Shown here piece by piece: positions 1-8,531 of a stretch of 64,000 nucleotides of DNA. The DNA is from Streptomyces sp. NRRL B-1347. GTDB lineage: Bacteria; Actinomycetota; Actinomycetes; Streptomycetales; Streptomycetaceae. Below the pieces are notes generated by a model. That model was not told the DNA's origin. It searched no databases and saw nothing but the letters and a program-made list of their open reading frames with translations. Positions within the stretch are counted from its first letter, which is position 1; each line of letters begins with the position of its first letter. Position numbers and translations under genes: made by a program. The stretch is taken from assembly GCF_000720325.1 (NCBI RefSeq), contig NZ_JOJM01000005.1, positions 62,001 to 126,000 of the forward strand, written 5' to 3'.

Positions 1-1471
1 CGACCGTCCCTTCGGCGCGGACGCCCCGAACACCCCGGCCGGGCACCCGCGCACCCGCCGCGAGCACGACCTGCTCGGCGACCGCGACGTACCCGCCGAC
101 GCGTACTGGGGCATCCACTCGCTGCGCGCCACGGAGAACTTCCCCGTCACGGGCGTCCCGATCTCCGTGTACCCGCAGCTCGTCGACGCGCTGGCCGCCG
201 TCAAGCAGGCCGCGGCGCGGGCCAACGAGGAACTGGGCCTGCTGCCCGCCGACAAGGCCCGCGCCATCGTGGCCGCCTGCGAGGAGATCCGCGCGGGGCA
301 CCTGCACGACCAGTTCGTGGTGGACGTCATCCAGGGCGGCGCCGGGACCTCCACGAACATGAACGTCAACGAGGTCGTCGCCAACCGCGCCCTCGAACTC
401 CTCGGCCACGCCAAGGGGGAGTACGCGCACCTGCACCCCAACGAGGACGTCAACCTCAGCCAGTCCACCAACGACGCCTACCCGACCTCCCTGCGCATCG
501 CGACGATCACGGCGGTGCACGGGCTGCTCCAGGCCATGGCGGTGCTCCAGGACGCGTTCGCCGCCAAGGCCGTGGAGTTCCGCGACGTCCTGAAGATGGG
601 GCGCACCCAGCTCCAGGACGCCGTGCCCATGACCCTCGGCCAGGAGTTCTCCACGTACGCGGTCATGCTGGAGGAGGACAGGGGCCGGCTGTCCGAGGCC
701 GTCGAGCTGATGCACGAGATCAACCTCGGCGCCACCGCCATCGGCACCGGCCTCAACACCCCGCCCGGCTACGCGGAGACGGCCCGCCGCCACCTGTGCG
801 AGATCACCGGGCTGCCCCTGGTGACCTCCGCGAACCTGGTCGAGGCCACCCAGGACTGCGGCGCGTTCGTTCAGCTCTCCGGCGTCCTCAAGCGGATCGC
901 CGTGAAGCTCTCCAAGACCTGCAACGACCTGCGCCTGCTCTCCTCGGGGCCGCGCGCGGGGCTCAACGAGATCAACCTGCCCCCGGTCCAGGCCGGTTCG
1001 AGCATCATGCCGGGCAAGGTGAACCCGGTGATCCCCGAGGTCGTCAACCAGGTCGCCTTCGAAGTCATCGGCAACGACCTCACCGTCACGATGGCCGCCG
1101 AGGCCGGGCAGCTCCAGCTCAACGCCTTCGAGCCGGTCATCCTGCACGCCCTGGCCAAGAGCATCACGTCCCTGCGGGCGGCCTGTCTGACGCTCGCCGA
1201 ACGCTGCGTCGCGGGGCCGGACGGCGGCATCACCGCCAACACCGACGCGCTGCGCGCCTCCGTGGAGAACTCCATCGGCCTGGTGACTGCCCTCAACCCG
1301 CACATCGGCTACACCACGGCCACCGCCATCGCCCAGGAGGCCCTGCGGACCGGCAGGGGCGTCGCCGAACTCACCCTGGAGAAGGGGCTGCTGCCCGCCG
1401 AGCGGCTGGCCGAGCTGCTCACCCCCGAGCGCCTGGCGGGCACGTCCGACCAGCGCGTCCAGTGGTCCTAG
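1..1471 (+). CDS. aspA: Aspartate ammonia-lyase, 5'-truncated by window edge
   Basis: Class II fumarase/aspartase that would convert L-aspartate to fumarate plus ammonia in the cytosol. The reading frame is open from base 2, so the start codon lies outside the window; visible protein is about 489 residues against roughly 470-500 for the family. The early stretch [15 protein letters not shown] is the typical aspartase/fumarase N-terminus, and the family signature [11 protein letters not shown] (the mobile SS-loop with the catalytic serine) is clear near base 1000. The motif [13 protein letters not shown] is the substrate-binding loop. Aspartase is preferred over fumarase because of the [17 protein letters not shown]-terminus; the two paralogues can be confused. 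It sits alone, with no partner gene visible upstream. Confidence 0.9.
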   Translation, partial: DRPFGADAPNTPAGHPRTRREHDLLGDRDVPADAYWGIHSLRATENFPVTGVPISVYPQLVDALAAVKQAAARANEELGLLPADKARAIVAACEEIRAGHLHDQFVVDVIQGGAGTSTNMNVNEVVANRALELLGHAKGEYAHLHPNEDVNLSQSTNDAYPTSLRIATITAVHGLLQAMAVLQDAFAAKAVEFRDVLKMGRTQLQDAVPMTLGQEFSTYAVMLEEDRGRLSEAVELMHEINLGATAIGTGLNTPPGYAETARRHLCEITGLPLVTSANLVEATQDCGAFVQLSGVLKRIAVKLSKTCNDLRLLSSGPRAGLNEINLPPVQAGSSIMPGKVNPVIPEVVNQVAFEVIGNDLTVTMAAEAGQLQLNAFEPVILHALAKSITSLRAACLTLAERCVAGPDGGITANTDALRASVENSIGLVTALNPHIGYTTATAIAQEALRTGRGVAELTLEKGLLPAERLAELLTPERLAGTSDQRVQWS

Positions 1472-1542
1472 TGCTATCGACCGAGCCCGGCCGCAACCAC
1501 AGACGGAGTCCGCCGCGACCGCGCTGAACTAGCGTGGCGATC

Positions 1543-2046
1543 ATGAGCGACGCGCAGCGGGGACCGGTCGAGCCGGGAGCGGCCGACCCGGCCGGTACGG
1601 CCGCGGATCGCGCCCTGGGCGTGGTCCGCGGCTACGCGGCACACGACGCCGGTGCGGTGACCGAGGCCCTGGCCCGCGCCGACGAGGCCGCACAGCAGCA
1701 GACGTACGCCGTGCTCGGCGGGCTGCTGCGGTCCACGCTCGCCCTCGTCCAGCTGACGGGCCGGGAGCTGCGGACCGGGGAAGTGGTGCGGCTCGCCGAC
1801 GAGGTCGCCGCCGTCGCCCCGGCCGACTACGAGTTCACCGTGACGGAGGCGGTCCGCGCCTGGGCCCGCGGCGACCAGGAAGGGTTCCGCAGTGCCAACG
1901 CCGCCGACCCGCTCGGCGGCCTCCACGTGACCGCCGTCCTCACCGCCCTGCTCGGCCTGGCGCTCTGGGGCCGCGAGGCCTTCCTGGACGTCCTGACGGC
2001 CTACGAAGAGGTCACGCGGACCCCGGTCGTGCCGCCCGAGGGCTGA
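1543..2046 (+). CDS. Conserved hypothetical protein, paralogue of 54312-54839
   Basis: Soluble protein of about 167 residues, mostly alanine-rich helices, no signal peptide, no motif I can name. Its core (RALGVVRGYAAHDAGAVTEA, then EAVRAWARGD, then ALWGREAFLDVLTAYEE) aligns along its length with the product of 54312-54839 (GIALVRAYARGDSATVAAAL, TRAVRAWASRDD, AAWGEAPFLHLLAAFDE), so the two are paralogues. GTG at 1534 is an alternative start; ATG 1543 is chosen because a TAGCGT -10-like hexamer (1530-1535) would give a leaderless message there and no Shine-Dalgarno is visible. Function unknown. Confidence 0.7.
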   Translation: MSDAQRGPVEPGAADPAGTAADRALGVVRGYAAHDAGAVTEALARADEAAQQQTYAVLGGLLRSTLALVQLTGRELRTGEVVRLADEVAAVAPADYEFTVTEAVRAWARGDQEGFRSANAADPLGGLHVTAVLTALLGLALWGREAFLDVLTAYEEVTRTPVVPPEG

Positions 2047-2156
2047 CCGTCCCTCTCCTGAACCCTCGCCGGCTGCGTCGTCGATGCCCATCCCTGGCGG
2101 AGCCGGCGAGCACCCCGCCGTGAAGCTTTTGAGGTGCCGCCCCCGCCGTACCTGCC

Positions 2157-2174
2157 GTTCCCGACGTCGGGAAC
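2157..2174. promoter_or_regulatory. 18-bp perfect palindrome, possible operator
   Basis: GTTCCCGACGTCGGGAAC is identical to its reverse complement. It lies about 350 bp upstream of the MFS gene and about 110 bp after the preceding stop. A dimeric regulator site is plausible. A loopless palindrome makes a poor terminator. No matching regulator is adjacent. Confidence 0.35.
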
Positions 2175-2427
2175 CGGCCATCATCTCGCTCCTACGGAAC
2201 CGCCAACAACCGTGGCCAGACGTGGAGTTGACGGTCCGCCAGCACCACAGGGACCCCCTCAACCCCAGGCGTTGACATCCCTCGCAGCGACTCTCACACC
2301 ACACACGTCACACAGGCATCAGCTGACCCGCACAGTCTGGCGGAACTCGTGCCTCCCCTTGATCCGCCCTCCAGGGTGTGCCGCGCGCGCCCCTCCACGG
2401 CGCTTTTCGGTCAGCGGCTCCGACATC

Positions 2428-2457
2428 TTGTAGGCCGCTCGAGCGCCTGGCTACGAT
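2428..2457 (+). promoter_or_regulatory. Candidate promoter of the RiPP operon
   Basis: TTGTAG, 18-bp spacer, TACGAT resembles the housekeeping actinomycete consensus (TTGAC-n-TAnnnT). It would start transcription about 55 bp before the GTG of the MFS gene at 2521. The -35 is imperfect, so confidence is modest. Confidence 0.35.
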
Positions 2458-2520
2458 CCCGCTCTCGTTTCACTTTCTGCACATCTCTACACAGGTACTT
2501 CATAGTTGTGAGGGGGTTGC

Positions 2521-3771
2521 GTGGAGCCACAGACGGAGGCGGACACACCGGACGCACCGGACCGCCAGGGCGACTCGGCGCGACCCGCCTCCGCCCGCGA
2601 CTTCCGCCTCTTCTGGTGGGCCAACGCCGCCGACGCGCTCGGCACCCAGGCGTCCGGCGTCGTCCTCCCGCTGCTGCTCCTCTCGCTCGGCCACTCCGCG
2701 CAGACGGCCGGGCTCGTGGCCGGGGTGTCGCTGGCCGCCGGGATCCTGCTCGGCCCGCTCGCCGCGGTCCCCGCCGATCGCGGCGCCCGCAAGACGATCA
2801 TGTTCTGGTCCGCCGCCGTCTCCGCGCTCGCCCTGGGCTCCGTCGCCCTGACGCTCGCGCTCGGGCACCTCACACTCGCGCACCTCCTCGGCGCCGTCCT
2901 GGTCGAACGGTTCGCCACCGCCTGCCATGAGGCGGCATCGCGCGGCACCGTCGCCCTGGTCTGCCCGCCCGCCGAGCAGCCCCGCGCGGTCGCCCGGCTC
3001 GCCGCCGCCGACCAGGGCGCCCTCGTACTCGGCCCGGCGCTCGGCGGCGCCGCATACCAGCTCTCGCGCGCCCTGCCCTTCCTGGCCGACGCGCTCTCCT
3101 ACGCCGTCGCCGCCCTCTGCGTACGCGGGATGCGCACCGACCTGAAGGCCCCGGCGGAGCCGTCGGGGGACGGCCTGCTCCGCGAGGCCGCGGCGGGCCT
3201 TCGGCTGGTGCGGCGCCAGCCGTTGCTCCGCCTCGTCCTGGTCTGGATCGCCCTCGTCAACGGCGTCGCCGTCGTGCTCTACTACGTCGCCGTCTTCGCC
3301 CTGGAGCGCTCCGGCACGGGCGCGCTGCCGCTCGGCGTGGTCCTCGCGGTCTCCGGCGGCGCGGGGCTCGCCGGTTCGCTCGCCGCTCCCAAGGTCGCGG
3401 TCCGCTTCGGTGCCGCCCGGCTCGTCACCGCCGTGACCTGGCTGCTCGTCCCGCTCACCGCGGCACTCGCCACCGCCACCGGCCCCTGGTCGTACGGGGC
3501 GCTGCTCGGCGCGGTCTGCCTGGTCATCCCGCCGGCCGCCGTGGTCCTCCAGGCACGGGTGCTGCTCGTGGCCGAGCCCGCGGTGCAGGCACGCGTCGGC
3601 GCGGTGCTCGGCACCGCGTCCGGCGGGGCCGCCGCCCTCGCCCCGGTGCTCGCGGGGCTGTTCGCGGACCGGGTGGACACCGCCGCGCCCGCCCTCGGCT
3701 GTGCCGCCCTGATCACCCTGCTCGCCGTGTACACCACCCGGCGGGCCGCCCTCACGGAGGCCGCCGCGTGA
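2521..3771 (+). CDS. MFS transporter, candidate RiPP exporter
   Basis: About 416 residues with roughly 12 predicted membrane segments. The N-terminus reads RDFRLFWWANAADALGTQAS, typical of the MFS_3/enterobactin-exporter-like group, and the loop between TM2 and TM3 carries a PADRGARKTIM motif (the MFS D-R-G-x-R-K signature). GTG start is preceded by GAGGGGG at the right distance. Its stop overlaps the next gene's GTG by four bases, so export and the S9 peptidase are translationally coupled. As first gene of the operon with the precursor peptide and radical SAM enzyme, export of the modified peptide is the simplest role; this is inference from context. Confidence 0.85.
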   Translation: MEPQTEADTPDAPDRQGDSARPASARDFRLFWWANAADALGTQASGVVLPLLLLSLGHSAQTAGLVAGVSLAAGILLGPLAAVPADRGARKTIMFWSAAVSALALGSVALTLALGHLTLAHLLGAVLVERFATACHEAASRGTVALVCPPAEQPRAVARLAAADQGALVLGPALGGAAYQLSRALPFLADALSYAVAALCVRGMRTDLKAPAEPSGDGLLREAAAGLRLVRRQPLLRLVLVWIALVNGVAVVLYYVAVFALERSGTGALPLGVVLAVSGGAGLAGSLAAPKVAVRFGAARLVTAVTWLLVPLTAALATATGPWSYGALLGAVCLVIPPAAVVLQARVLLVAEPAVQARVGAVLGTASGGAAALAPVLAGLFADRVDTAAPALGCAALITLLAVYTTRRAALTEAAA

Positions 3772-5561
3772 GCCGTTTCCAGGTCTACCGCGCCGCACTG
3801 CCCGAGGTGTGCGCCGCCGATCCGCGCCGGATGGTGTTCACCGCGGACGCCGACGGCCGCTGCGAGGTCTTCACCTGGGACGCGGCCACCCGCCGCGCCC
3901 GCCGGGTCACCGACCGGCCGGGCGGCACCCTGCACGGCGCGATCGACCGGGACGCACGGGTCTGGTGGTTCGCCGAGGACGCCCGGGGCGTCGGCCACTG
4001 GCGGTTCCAGCCCTTCGCGGGCGGCCCCGACAGGCCCGGACTCGCGGGCGTCCCGGACGGCACCGCCCGCGGCCTCGCCGTGACCGGCGGCGCGATCGCC
4101 GCCGTCGGCATCGGCCTGGACGACGCCACCGCCGTCCACATCGGCTCCCGGGGCGGCCCCGGCCGTGAGGTGACGCGCGTCGAGGGGCCCGCCGCGCTCG
4201 CCGGACTGACCCCGGCGGGCGACCTGCTGGCCCTGACCCGCGCCGCCGAATCGCCCCGCGCCGTCACGGTCCTCACCCCCGAAGGCGCCGAGGCCGCGGT
4301 CCTGCCCGGGGACGGCGCGCACGGCAGGCTGTGGGCCCTCGGCTTCGCGCCGACGGGTCCTGGCGCCACCCTGCTCCTCGTCCGCGAGCGCGACGACCGC
4401 TATCTGCTGGAGACCTGGACGCCCGCCACCGGCACCGTGACGCACGACTGGTGCGCGTTCGACACCCAGATCACCGCCCGCTGGTACCCCGAAGGGCGCT
4501 GTGTCCTCATCCGCCAGGACCGCCACGGACGCTCCCTGCTGCACCGCGCCCACCTCGAACGGCGCACCCTCGACACCGTCCCCGCACCGCCCGGCACCCT
4601 CCTCGACGCTGCCCCGCACCCCGGCGGCGACCTCCATACCCTCTGGACCGACACGACGCACCCGCCGCGGATGACCTCCACCGCCGGTACGCCGCTGCCG
4701 CCGCTCGGCACCGTCGACGGCCGCGTCCCCGGTACCCTGCGCGACATCCGCACGCCCGGCCCCGACGGCCCGGTGCACACCCTGCTCAGCCTCCCCGAGG
4801 ACGGCGCGGGCCCGTACCCCGCCGTCTTCCTCGTGCACGGCGGCCCCGCCGACCACGACCGGGACGCCTACGACGGCACCGTGCACTCCCTGGTCGCCTC
4901 CGGCTTCGCCGTGGCCCGCGTCAACTACCGCGGCTCCACCGGCTACGGCCCCCGCTGGCAGCGCGCCTTCCGCGACGGCGTCGGCCACACCCAGGTCGAG
5001 GACCTCGCCGCCGTACGGGCCGACCTCGCCGCGCGCGGCCTGATCCGCCCCGAGGCCACCGGACTGTGGGGCACCTCCTGGGGCGGCTACCTCGTCCTGC
5101 TCGCCCTCGGCACCCGGCCGGGGCTCTGGCGGGCGGGCGTCGCCGTGAAGCCGGTCGCCGACTACGCCGCCGCCCACGCCTCGGCCACCCCGGCGCTGCG
5201 CGCCCTCGACGAGCGGCTGTTCGGCGGCACCCCCGAGCAGGTGCCCGCGCGCTACGCGCACAGCTCCCCGATCCGGTACGCCGTCCACGTACGGGATCCG
5301 CTCCTGGTCGTCGCCGCCACGCACGACACCAAATGCCCCGCCGCACAGGTCCGTTCCTACCTCGGCGCCCTCCACGCCATCGGTGCCCGGCACGAGTCCC
5401 TGTGGCTGGACTCCGGACACGACGGCTACGACGGCGGCGACCACGTGGCCGTGCTGCGCCGCGCGGTGCTCTTCCTCGACCGGGAGCTCCGCGGCACCAC
5501 CCCACCCAGACGCCCCCCTCCGCCCGGAAGGGGGTCACCGCACCGCACCACCCGTCACTGA
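3768..5561 (+). CDS. S9-family prolyl oligopeptidase-type serine peptidase
   Basis: About 597 residues. Residues 1 to about 300 form a beta-propeller-like region (RMVFTADADGRCEVFTWD and repeats), followed by an alpha/beta-hydrolase domain. The nucleophile elbow GTSWGGY places Ser437; Asp520 (ATHDTK) and His551 (DSGHDGY) complete the triad. The family (acylaminoacyl/prolyl oligopeptidases) cleaves short peptides, which suits removal of leader or follower from the 42-residue peptide encoded 13 bp downstream. There is no signal peptide, so it should be cytosolic. Oddity: a proline/arginine-rich tail (about the last 20 residues) beyond the usual domain end. Overlaps the MFS gene by 4 bp. Confidence 0.88.
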   Translation: MSRFQVYRAALPEVCAADPRRMVFTADADGRCEVFTWDAATRRARRVTDRPGGTLHGAIDRDARVWWFAEDARGVGHWRFQPFAGGPDRPGLAGVPDGTARGLAVTGGAIAAVGIGLDDATAVHIGSRGGPGREVTRVEGPAALAGLTPAGDLLALTRAAESPRAVTVLTPEGAEAAVLPGDGAHGRLWALGFAPTGPGATLLLVRERDDRYLLETWTPATGTVTHDWCAFDTQITARWYPEGRCVLIRQDRHGRSLLHRAHLERRTLDTVPAPPGTLLDAAPHPGGDLHTLWTDTTHPPRMTSTAGTPLPPLGTVDGRVPGTLRDIRTPGPDGPVHTLLSLPEDGAGPYPAVFLVHGGPADHDRDAYDGTVHSLVASGFAVARVNYRGSTGYGPRWQRAFRDGVGHTQVEDLAAVRADLAARGLIRPEATGLWGTSWGGYLVLLALGTRPGLWRAGVAVKPVADYAAAHASATPALRALDERLFGGTPEQVPARYAHSSPIRYAVHVRDPLLVVAATHDTKCPAAQVRSYLGALHAIGARHESLWLDSGHDGYDGGDHVAVLRRAVLFLDRELRGTTPPRRPPPPGRGSPHRTTRH

Positions 5562-5574
5562 GAGGAGAGAGCCC

Positions 5575-5703
5575 ATGCAGAAGGACGTCATCCACAACGA
5601 CCCGCTCGCGGAGGACGAGACGAACCGGAAGCCGAGCATCGGCATCACGGTCACCGTCCCGTTCCGCAACGCCGAGGACGGCGACGAGAGCGTCGAGGAC
5701 TGA
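5575..5703 (+). CDS. Candidate RiPP precursor peptide, 42 aa
   Basis: Short gene with a strong Shine-Dalgarno (GAGGAGAGAG, 5562-5571) and ATG start. The peptide begins MQKDVIHNDPLAEDETN, a charged leader-like part, then a hydrophobic, beta-branched stretch KPSIGITVTVPF (residues 19-30), and ends in an acidic tail (RNAEDGDESVED, 31-42). It contains no Cys, so no thioether or lasso-disulfide chemistry is expected. Ile/Val/Thr carbons in the central stretch are plausible targets for the adjacent B12-radical SAM enzyme. The position between peptidase and radical SAM gene, and the hairpin immediately after the stop, support a precursor role. No homologue search was possible. Confidence 0.75.
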   Translation: MQKDVIHNDPLAEDETNRKPSIGITVTVPFRNAEDGDESVED

Positions 5704-5714
5704 TCCCGCACCGG

Positions 5715-5745
5715 CCGGCCCCCGGGAGCACCCCCCGGGGGCCGG
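5715..5745 (+). terminator. Hairpin between precursor and radical SAM genes
   Basis: Twelve-base-pair GC stem (5715-5726 with 5734-5745, loop of seven), 11 bp after the precursor stop and 27 bp before the next GTG. There is no U-tract, so it could be a partial terminator or an mRNA-stabilising 3' end that keeps precursor transcript in excess over the enzyme genes. Confidence 0.55.
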
Positions 5746-5771
5746 TCGGCCCCACCATCGGAGGAACGCCC

Positions 5772-7694
5772 GTGCGCGTACTGCTGGTCAACATGCCCTG
5801 GTCACCCATCGACCTTCCGTCGCTCGCCCTGGGCATCCTCAAACGGAGCGTGGACGAGCGCGTCCCCGGCGCCACCGCCGAGGTGCTGCACGCCAACCTC
5901 GCCTTCACGGACTGGATCACCGAGCGCACCGAGTTCACCGGTGACGACTACGAGTACTACGCGCTCTCCTCGTACTTCATGGGCTGCGGCGACTGGGTCT
6001 TCTCCTCCGCCCTGTACGACGACCCGGAGTGGCGGGACGCGGAGTTCACCGCCACCATGACCGGCAAGCTGAAGGCCGCGCGCATGAAGATGACGCGCGC
6101 GCTGCACCGCGTCGTCCCCGAGTTCGTCGAGATGATCGCCCGGCAGATCGTGGCGAAGGAGCCCGACGTCGTCGGCTTCACCTCCACCTTCCAGCAGAAC
6201 ACCGCCGCGCTGGCCGCCGCCCGCCGGGTCAAGGAACTCGCCCCGCACGTCGTGACCGTCATGGGCGGCGCCAACTGCGACGGCGAGCAGGGCGCCGCCG
6301 TGCACCGCAACTTCCCCTTCGTCGACTACGTCGTCCGCGGCGAGGGCGAGGGCGCCTTCCCGCAGCTGCTCACCGCGCTCAAGGAGAAGGCCGCGGTCGA
6401 CGACGTCCCCGGCCTGTGCCGCCGCGACGCGACGGGCGCGAGCGTCGCCAACCCGATGGCCACCCGGCCGCTGCCGCCCGCGGCCATCCTGCCGCCCGAC
6501 TACAGCGGCTACTTCGAGCGCCTCGCCGCATCGGTGGCCCGCAACTGGGTCGAGCCCAAGCTCGTCGTCGAGGGCGCCCGCGGCTGCTGGTGGGGCGAGA
6601 AGCACCACTGCACCTTCTGCGGGCTCAACGGATCGTTCATGGAGTTCCGCTCCAAGAGCCCGGACACCTTCTACGAAGAGATCATGGACCTGGCCCGGCG
6701 CCACCGGGTGCTCGACATGTACGTCGTCGACAACATCCTCGACATGCGCTACCTGACGACCGTCCTGCCCCGCATTATCGACAGCGGCTACGACCTGCGC
6801 CTGCACATCGAGATCAAGGCCAACATGAAGCGCAGCCAGCTGCGCACCCTCGCCGACGCCGGACTCATCTACGTCCAGCCGGGCATCGAGAGCCTCAACA
6901 GCCGCGTCCTGGACCTGATGGACAAGGGCGTCAGCGGCTGCCAGAACGTCCGGATGCTCCGCGACGGCGCCGAGACCGGCCTCTCCGTCGCCTGGAACTA
7001 CCTGCACGGCTTCCCCGGCGAGAGCGCCGAGGACTACGACCCGGTCGTCGCGCAGATCCCCGCCCTGGAGCACCTCGACCCGCCGGTCGACCTCTCCGCC
7101 CGCATCGCCATCGAACGCTTCAGCCCCTACTTCGAGCGGCCCGAACTGGGCTTCACCGGGCTGCGCCCCGAGGCGCACTACCGCTTCACCTACGACCTGC
7201 CCGAGGAGGAGCTGTACGGCATGGCGTACGTCTTCGAGGCCCCGGCCCGGGGTGTCGGCGAGCAGACGGTCAACGCCCTCAACGCGGCCCTCGGCGACTG
7301 GAAGAAGCACCACACGGACGCCCGCCTCACCCATGACGACCACGGCGACCGCATCGTCCTGGTCAGCAGGCGGCGCGCCTTCGCCTGGCGCGCCATGGAG
7401 CTGAGCGACCCCTTGGAGCTGGCCGTCTTCCGCCTCCTGGACCAGCCGCACGGCCTCCAGGCCCTCACCCGCAAGGCCGCCGCGCGGGTCGCGGGAGCCG
7501 CCGTCGACGAGGACCGGGTGCAGCGGCTCCTCGACTCCTGGCTCGCCCTCGGCATCGTCTTCGCGGACGCGGGCCAGTACGTCCACATCGCCCCGGCCGC
7601 GGTCAACGAGGACCTGCTGCGCCTCGACTTCATGCGGCACGTCCACGCGGAGGACGGCGCGGCCGACTCCGCAGCCGTCCCCGAACCGGCCTGA
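5772..7694 (+). CDS. B12-binding radical SAM enzyme, RiPP C-methyltransferase type
   Basis: About 640 residues. Domain order: N-terminal cobalamin-binding domain (LLVNMPWSPIDLPSLALGIL at the start; VVGFTSTFQQN and VTVMGGANC in the Rossmann part), then a radical SAM barrel with RGCWWGEKHHCTFCG, giving C272, C280 and C283. The C-x7-C-x2-C spacing is unlike the textbook C-x3-C-x2-C and, as I remember it, is diagnostic of the RiPP maturation radical SAM protein 1 family (TIGR03975-like). Family members install methyl groups on unactivated carbons of peptides. GTG start preceded by GGAGGAAC. It lies 68 bp after the precursor gene and 82 bp before the DUF5825-like gene. Confidence 0.88.
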   Translation: MRVLLVNMPWSPIDLPSLALGILKRSVDERVPGATAEVLHANLAFTDWITERTEFTGDDYEYYALSSYFMGCGDWVFSSALYDDPEWRDAEFTATMTGKLKAARMKMTRALHRVVPEFVEMIARQIVAKEPDVVGFTSTFQQNTAALAAARRVKELAPHVVTVMGGANCDGEQGAAVHRNFPFVDYVVRGEGEGAFPQLLTALKEKAAVDDVPGLCRRDATGASVANPMATRPLPPAAILPPDYSGYFERLAASVARNWVEPKLVVEGARGCWWGEKHHCTFCGLNGSFMEFRSKSPDTFYEEIMDLARRHRVLDMYVVDNILDMRYLTTVLPRIIDSGYDLRLHIEIKANMKRSQLRTLADAGLIYVQPGIESLNSRVLDLMDKGVSGCQNVRMLRDGAETGLSVAWNYLHGFPGESAEDYDPVVAQIPALEHLDPPVDLSARIAIERFSPYFERPELGFTGLRPEAHYRFTYDLPEEELYGMAYVFEAPARGVGEQTVNALNAALGDWKKHHTDARLTHDDHGDRIVLVSRRRAFAWRAMELSDPLELAVFRLLDQPHGLQALTRKAAARVAGAAVDEDRVQRLLDSWLALGIVFADAGQYVHIAPAAVNEDLLRLDFMRHVHAEDGAADSAAVPEPA

Positions 7695-7776
7695 CCCGAC
7701 GCCGACCTGACGAACCGGCCCGGCGAACCGGCCCGACCCGGCCGTCCGGCCGCCCCACCGTCCGACGAGGAGCCCG

Positions 7777-8430
7777 ATGACCGCAACGCTCACCTCGCCC
7801 ACGCTCCTGGCCTGGCGCGACTACGACCCCGCCGCGTGCGCGCTGCCCGGCATGTTCCTGGGCGAGGTGCCGCTGCCCGGCCCGGCCCGCGGCGAGGCGG
7901 CCCGCCTGTGGGAGCTGGGCGCGCGCCGGGTGCGCCTGCCCGCCCCCGTCGACCTGACCGCCGCCACCGAGCCGGTCGCCGCCCTGCGCTGGCTCAGCCT
8001 CGTCCGGGACCTGACCGCACGCGCCGTCATGGTGGAGTGGGAGCTGCTGCTCGACGAGGACGCGGGGGACGGCTGGCGGGCGCTCAGCCACCTCCAGCCG
8101 CCCGCGGCGCTGCGGGGCCCCGCCGACGCCGATGACTCCCTTCGCGCCTGGCGGCGCGGCCACTACCTGTGCAAATGCCTGTGGCGCAAGGGCCCTGGCT
8201 TCATCCAGATCCGGGACCGCCGCTGGGGAGAGCTGCGCCGCTTCACCGCCGACGAACCCGAGTACGAGACGGCCATCGACCTGCTGGACTACGGCGCCCC
8301 CGCCGACACCGTCCCGCAGGCGGCCCTCGAAGACTTCCGCGGCGAGCAACTCGCCCTGGACGTCGGCTCGTACGCCTGGTGGATCCCGTACCGCGTCAGC
8401 CGCTGGCTCCAGCAGTCGATCGCGATCTGA
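7777..8430 (+). CDS. DUF5825-like partner of the RiPP radical SAM enzyme
   Basis: 217-residue soluble protein without signal peptide or membrane segment. Visible features are an ELGARRVRLPAPVDLTAA segment, a basic central part LRAWRRGHYLCKCLWRKGPG with a C-x-C pair, and a C-terminus GSYAWWIPYRVSRWLQQSIA. From memory this layout matches DUF5825 proteins, which recur next to B12-radical SAM peptide methyltransferases and probably help bind precursor or enzyme; I could not confirm the family by HMM. ATG start with GAGGAG upstream. Last gene of the proposed RiPP operon. Confidence 0.65.
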   Translation: MTATLTSPTLLAWRDYDPAACALPGMFLGEVPLPGPARGEAARLWELGARRVRLPAPVDLTAATEPVAALRWLSLVRDLTARAVMVEWELLLDEDAGDGWRALSHLQPPAALRGPADADDSLRAWRRGHYLCKCLWRKGPGFIQIRDRRWGELRRFTADEPEYETAIDLLDYGAPADTVPQAALEDFRGEQLALDVGSYAWWIPYRVSRWLQQSIAI

Positions 8431-8531
8431 GGGGGCCGCCTCCGCAAGCGCACAGCGCGATATTCGGTCGACGGCTCCGGGCCCGTGGTGCGAACATCGC
8501 CGGAGCAGCCCAGGAGATCAAGGAGCAGACC

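Larger units (their letters stand above)
2047..2520. other. 474-bp intergenic region before the RiPP operon
   Basis: No convincing gene is seen. Several short open frames exist but have no ribosome binding site and no family resemblance. The stretch is less GC-rich towards its right end. It holds an 18-bp perfect palindrome (2157-2174) and a candidate promoter (2428-2457), both listed separately. Confidence 0.5.

Noticed and set aside
3282..5444. Long minus-strand open frame opposite the MFS and peptidase genes
   Set aside because: Composition typical of antisense frames; the plus strand carries clear MFS and S9 motifs.
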